Translations under genes and position numbers: made by a program | In this document: positions 63,101 to 64,000 of the stretch, in pieces | Layout of the letters: each line of letters opens with the position of its first letter | How positions within the stretch are numbered: the first letter of the stretch is position 1 | Notes under the pieces: model-generated | What the model was told of the DNA's origin: nothing | The model's input: only the letters and a program-made list of their open reading frames with translations | The model's database searches: none | Origin: Asaia bogorensis | GTDB lineage: Bacteria; Pseudomonadota; Alphaproteobacteria; Acetobacterales; Acetobacteraceae | Length of the DNA: 64,000 nucleotides | Direction of reading: 5' to 3' | Assembly: GCF_900465345.1 (NCBI RefSeq) | Contig: NZ_UEGO01000035.1 | Span: 50,165 to 114,164, forward strand

Positions 63101-63479
63101 ACGATCCAGCCATGACATTGGTCAGACGCGATTGCGTCAGGCGTGTGCCAGTGACGAAGATCATCTCTGCAGGTGGTGCTTTCTGCCCCGCGCCGACAGC
63201 CAACGCGTCGTGTTTTGAGGGCACGGAATGGGGCGGGCGATGTTTTCCGCTTGTCGATTGCACTGCCTCGCGTGGCTGTTGCCGCAGTTGAGCCTGCTCC
63301 CGCAAGGGATGGGATGTCTGCTTGTCTTGCGAACCTGCACTGGATTGCCCGGTGACCTTTTCGGACGCCAAGACAGGAGATGGGACGAAAGCCAATGTGC
63401 CAGCGGTCAGGGTAAGCAGGAGACGCAATGACCGTGTTGGGGTGAAACTTCTTGTCGTCACCCTTTCGGGAAATGGCAT
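60180..63479 (-). CDS. TonB-dependent outer-membrane receptor, long form
   Basis: This large receptor (about 1100 residues) has a signal peptide (LRLLLTLTAGTLAFVPSPVLA), then some 65 residues rich in Gln, Ser, His and Pro, then the TonB box EMIFVTGTR, the plug (LGSQRTLTLVDGMRVGGG, GGAGAAYGADAVAGVINYTLDD) and a long barrel ending YEALIGRAFQMRIGAHF. I use the ATG at 63479; the ATG at 63488 is possible. The ligand is unknown. It converges on the NiCoT gene, but it does not carry its own riboswitch and is not in the same transcript. Confidence 0.9.
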   Translation of the reverse strand: MPFPERVTTRSFTPTRSLRLLLTLTAGTLAFVPSPVLASEKVTGQSSAGSQDKQTSHPLREQAQLRQQPREAVQSTSGKHRPPHSVPSKHDALAVGAGQKAPPAEMIFVTGTRLTQSRLTNVMAGSSLSGEQIGRRGYTDLGLALLRENPAVSVPDNSSLGTQNMFGAGQSFVSLLNLGSQRTLTLVDGMRVGGGATASIYGVGSGSQVDVSTLPTSLIKSVDTRLGGAGAAYGADAVAGVINYTLDDHYKGVSLDGQGGWTQQLDAASQKIAFKAGTGFDHDKGGLVFDVEYRNQAGIVASDRPDVFGANAAVYHRPALGEASPYTYVLSPDLRFIQASLTGMPSLTGAYGDFPVYGGNYGATWAGLAASGIANASGIPLTFSQNGQSLVPLNAGTLLKGDTAQAVGGDGISLRNYNQIVTPNDKLNLTLLGHYDVDPHIHARWQGWYARGSAENQVGQGTWSSTLFNDALTANNAGPYSSSYYQYGVTTGAYALSTSNPFLTGAEQSTIKQALAENGLPTDTFYLNRLNQDLDQGLFRTTSQMFRFQGGLNGDFRAFNRQFNWKLQGEYTRNTNATTAPSLVIPNLVNALNAVTAADGTIECAPGYQNAPIVTRSAVCAPLNPFGYNQMTPAARDYVTTESRSTNRNKQRDLQAEISSTVATLPAGAIRWDLGYEHRREAYHFDPGAYLLGWKQGDGSYLPYGNSASIPYTGGAYHTHEGFGELDIPLISPAMHLPGAYHLSLTANGRVTYNSITGTYWTYMTGAAWWPTRDIGLSGNYAVSVRNPGIGELYSPQSSTYQNGVDPCSDTGITSGPNPALRAANCARAGLPQNFVSNFNSYGVEGTAGGNRNLSNERSKSYTGSLEFRPHFMRGFDVKASFVDVRVADAITYLSANDLLNACYDTGIYPNNRFCSTFTRDSSGQISSFRSGYYNIASYETQALQTTIEYNTPLSRLGLPESSGAIDLRGNYVHYVKSTRNYAGSTYLLSGNIAAPNDNFTLNTTWIRGPFNAQWQTIWYGPSLVALQVPTTRYEGNKRPAFAYFNLSLDYAVTEHFSTSFVVNNITNALPRDAGIYSVGRYYEALIGRAFQMRIGAHF

Positions 63480-63488
63480 CAATAACAT

Positions 63489-64000
63489 CCCATCGCTTGC
63501 GTACCGTTATCTGGCACATCATGTCCGTTTGTCTGTCGTCTCCTTGCGCTACACGGTGCGGCACAAGTGTCTTCGCCGGTCGATTGCGTGAGGCAACCGG
63601 GTGGGAGCGCTCTTCCACTATTATCCCTGCAGGCGAAAGGCGAAGGAGTATCGCGGCAAAGCTCTGCAAATATGTCATGCTGTTGTACAGCGGCAACAGT
63701 GCGTCACACATCGAACCGTGATGATTGATATTGTTTGTAAGTTTCCAACGTGACAACGTCCTATATCGGGAAGCATCCGGTCGATTTGGCAACACGTCTC
63801 CATCGGCAGTTTGCACTGTCGTTGAAAAATACTGCAAGCAAAAACCAGGCGGTCTCCACCGCAAAATAAAGGTGCTCCCTGCCATAGCAAACACAGAGTC
63901 CAGAGCGGCGTGATGGCGCCGTGGCTCTAACCGTCCTGAAGATGGGATGCGATAACCCAGGTGGAGGACCCAAACATTGTCTACAGGGTCGCTGAAGCGC
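63489..64000. other. 512-base region upstream of the long TonB receptor gene, to the window end
   Basis: I see no recognisable gene. The promoter of the receptor gene must lie here. A possible two-step hairpin (AGAGC-GGCG/CGCC-GCTCT, 63902-63928) and a small one (GCGGT/ACCGC, 63848-63861) are visible near the right end and may belong to a transcript entering from outside the window. No Fur-like or B12-box sequence was found by eye. Confidence 0.45.

Noticed and set aside
63013..63894. 293-codon frame on the minus strand overlapping the TonB receptor start
   Set aside because: It is in a different frame of the same strand as the receptor signal peptide and plug and shows no protein similarity.
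1..64000. tRNA, rRNA, CRISPR array, prophage or complete insertion sequence
   Set aside because: No tRNA arms, rRNA segments, spaced repeats, phage genes or transposase genes were seen on either strand.

Overview
The window reads as a chromosomal segment of an acetic acid bacterium (Alphaproteobacteria, Acetobacteraceae). The evidence is a GC-rich genome, an E. coli-type 14-function nuo operon with fused nuoCD, the aerobic cobalamin genes (cobG/H/I/J/K/L/E/M), large TonB-dependent receptors, a GH15 glucoamylase/trehalase-like enzyme beside zwf, and an acetoin/butanediol dehydrogenase. An Asaia-, Kozakia- or Gluconacetobacter-like genus fits, but the genus is an inference. I saw no rRNA, tRNA, CRISPR array or intact insertion sequence.

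Layout. 1-10.0 kb: a cut-off degenerate bicupin, L-serine ammonia-lyase, a butanediol/acetoin dehydrogenase, pepA-holC, a TauE/SafE permease, and a leftward molybdenum-cofactor operon moeA-moaA-moaC-moaD-moaE. 10.4-14.8 kb: an emrA-emrB-outer-membrane-factor efflux operon behind a palindromic operator. 14.8-18.4 kb: zwf, with a hairpin touching its ribosome binding site, then a GH15 enzyme. 18.6-33.2 kb: nuoA-B-CD-E-F-G-H-I-J-K-L-M-N, all 13 genes intact, closed by an intrinsic terminator. 33.3-39.7 kb: cobalamin genes cobG-H-I-J, an inverted cobK, then cobL-E-M. 39.8-42.0 kb: an XRE regulator and a divergent LysR/pirin pair. 42.1-46.8 kb: a CsoR/RcnR-family metal sensor with a clear operator, followed by a periplasmic adaptor and a heavy-metal RND pump. 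46.7-49.9 kb: a VOC protein and a TonB receptor. 49.9-53.4 kb: a 1.2 kb AT-rich non-coding stretch, then a two-gene glycosyltransferase module with atypical codons. 53.7-58.5 kb: an S46 dipeptidyl-peptidase, a hairpin-rich repeat, an SDR and an aldehyde dehydrogenase. 58.7-63.5 kb: a cobalamin riboswitch, a NiCoT cobalt/nickel transporter and a second TonB receptor.

How the parts may work together. Cobalt is a recurring theme: corrin-ring synthesis, a B12-riboswitch-controlled cobalt/nickel importer, and a heavy-metal exporter whose signature looks like the divalent-cation class rather than the copper class, under a CsoR/RcnR-type sensor. That these form one cobalt economy is my inference. 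Energy metabolism is represented by complex I and by glucose-6-phosphate dehydrogenase beside a glycoside hydrolase. The most checkable new signals are the structured leaders and operators: the csoR-type operator, the three hairpins between nuoN and cobG, the zwf leader hairpin, the nuoA upstream inverted repeats, and the emrA and budC-like operators. The divergent cobK/cobL start-codon overlap and the bicupin that has lost its metal ligands also deserve a second look.
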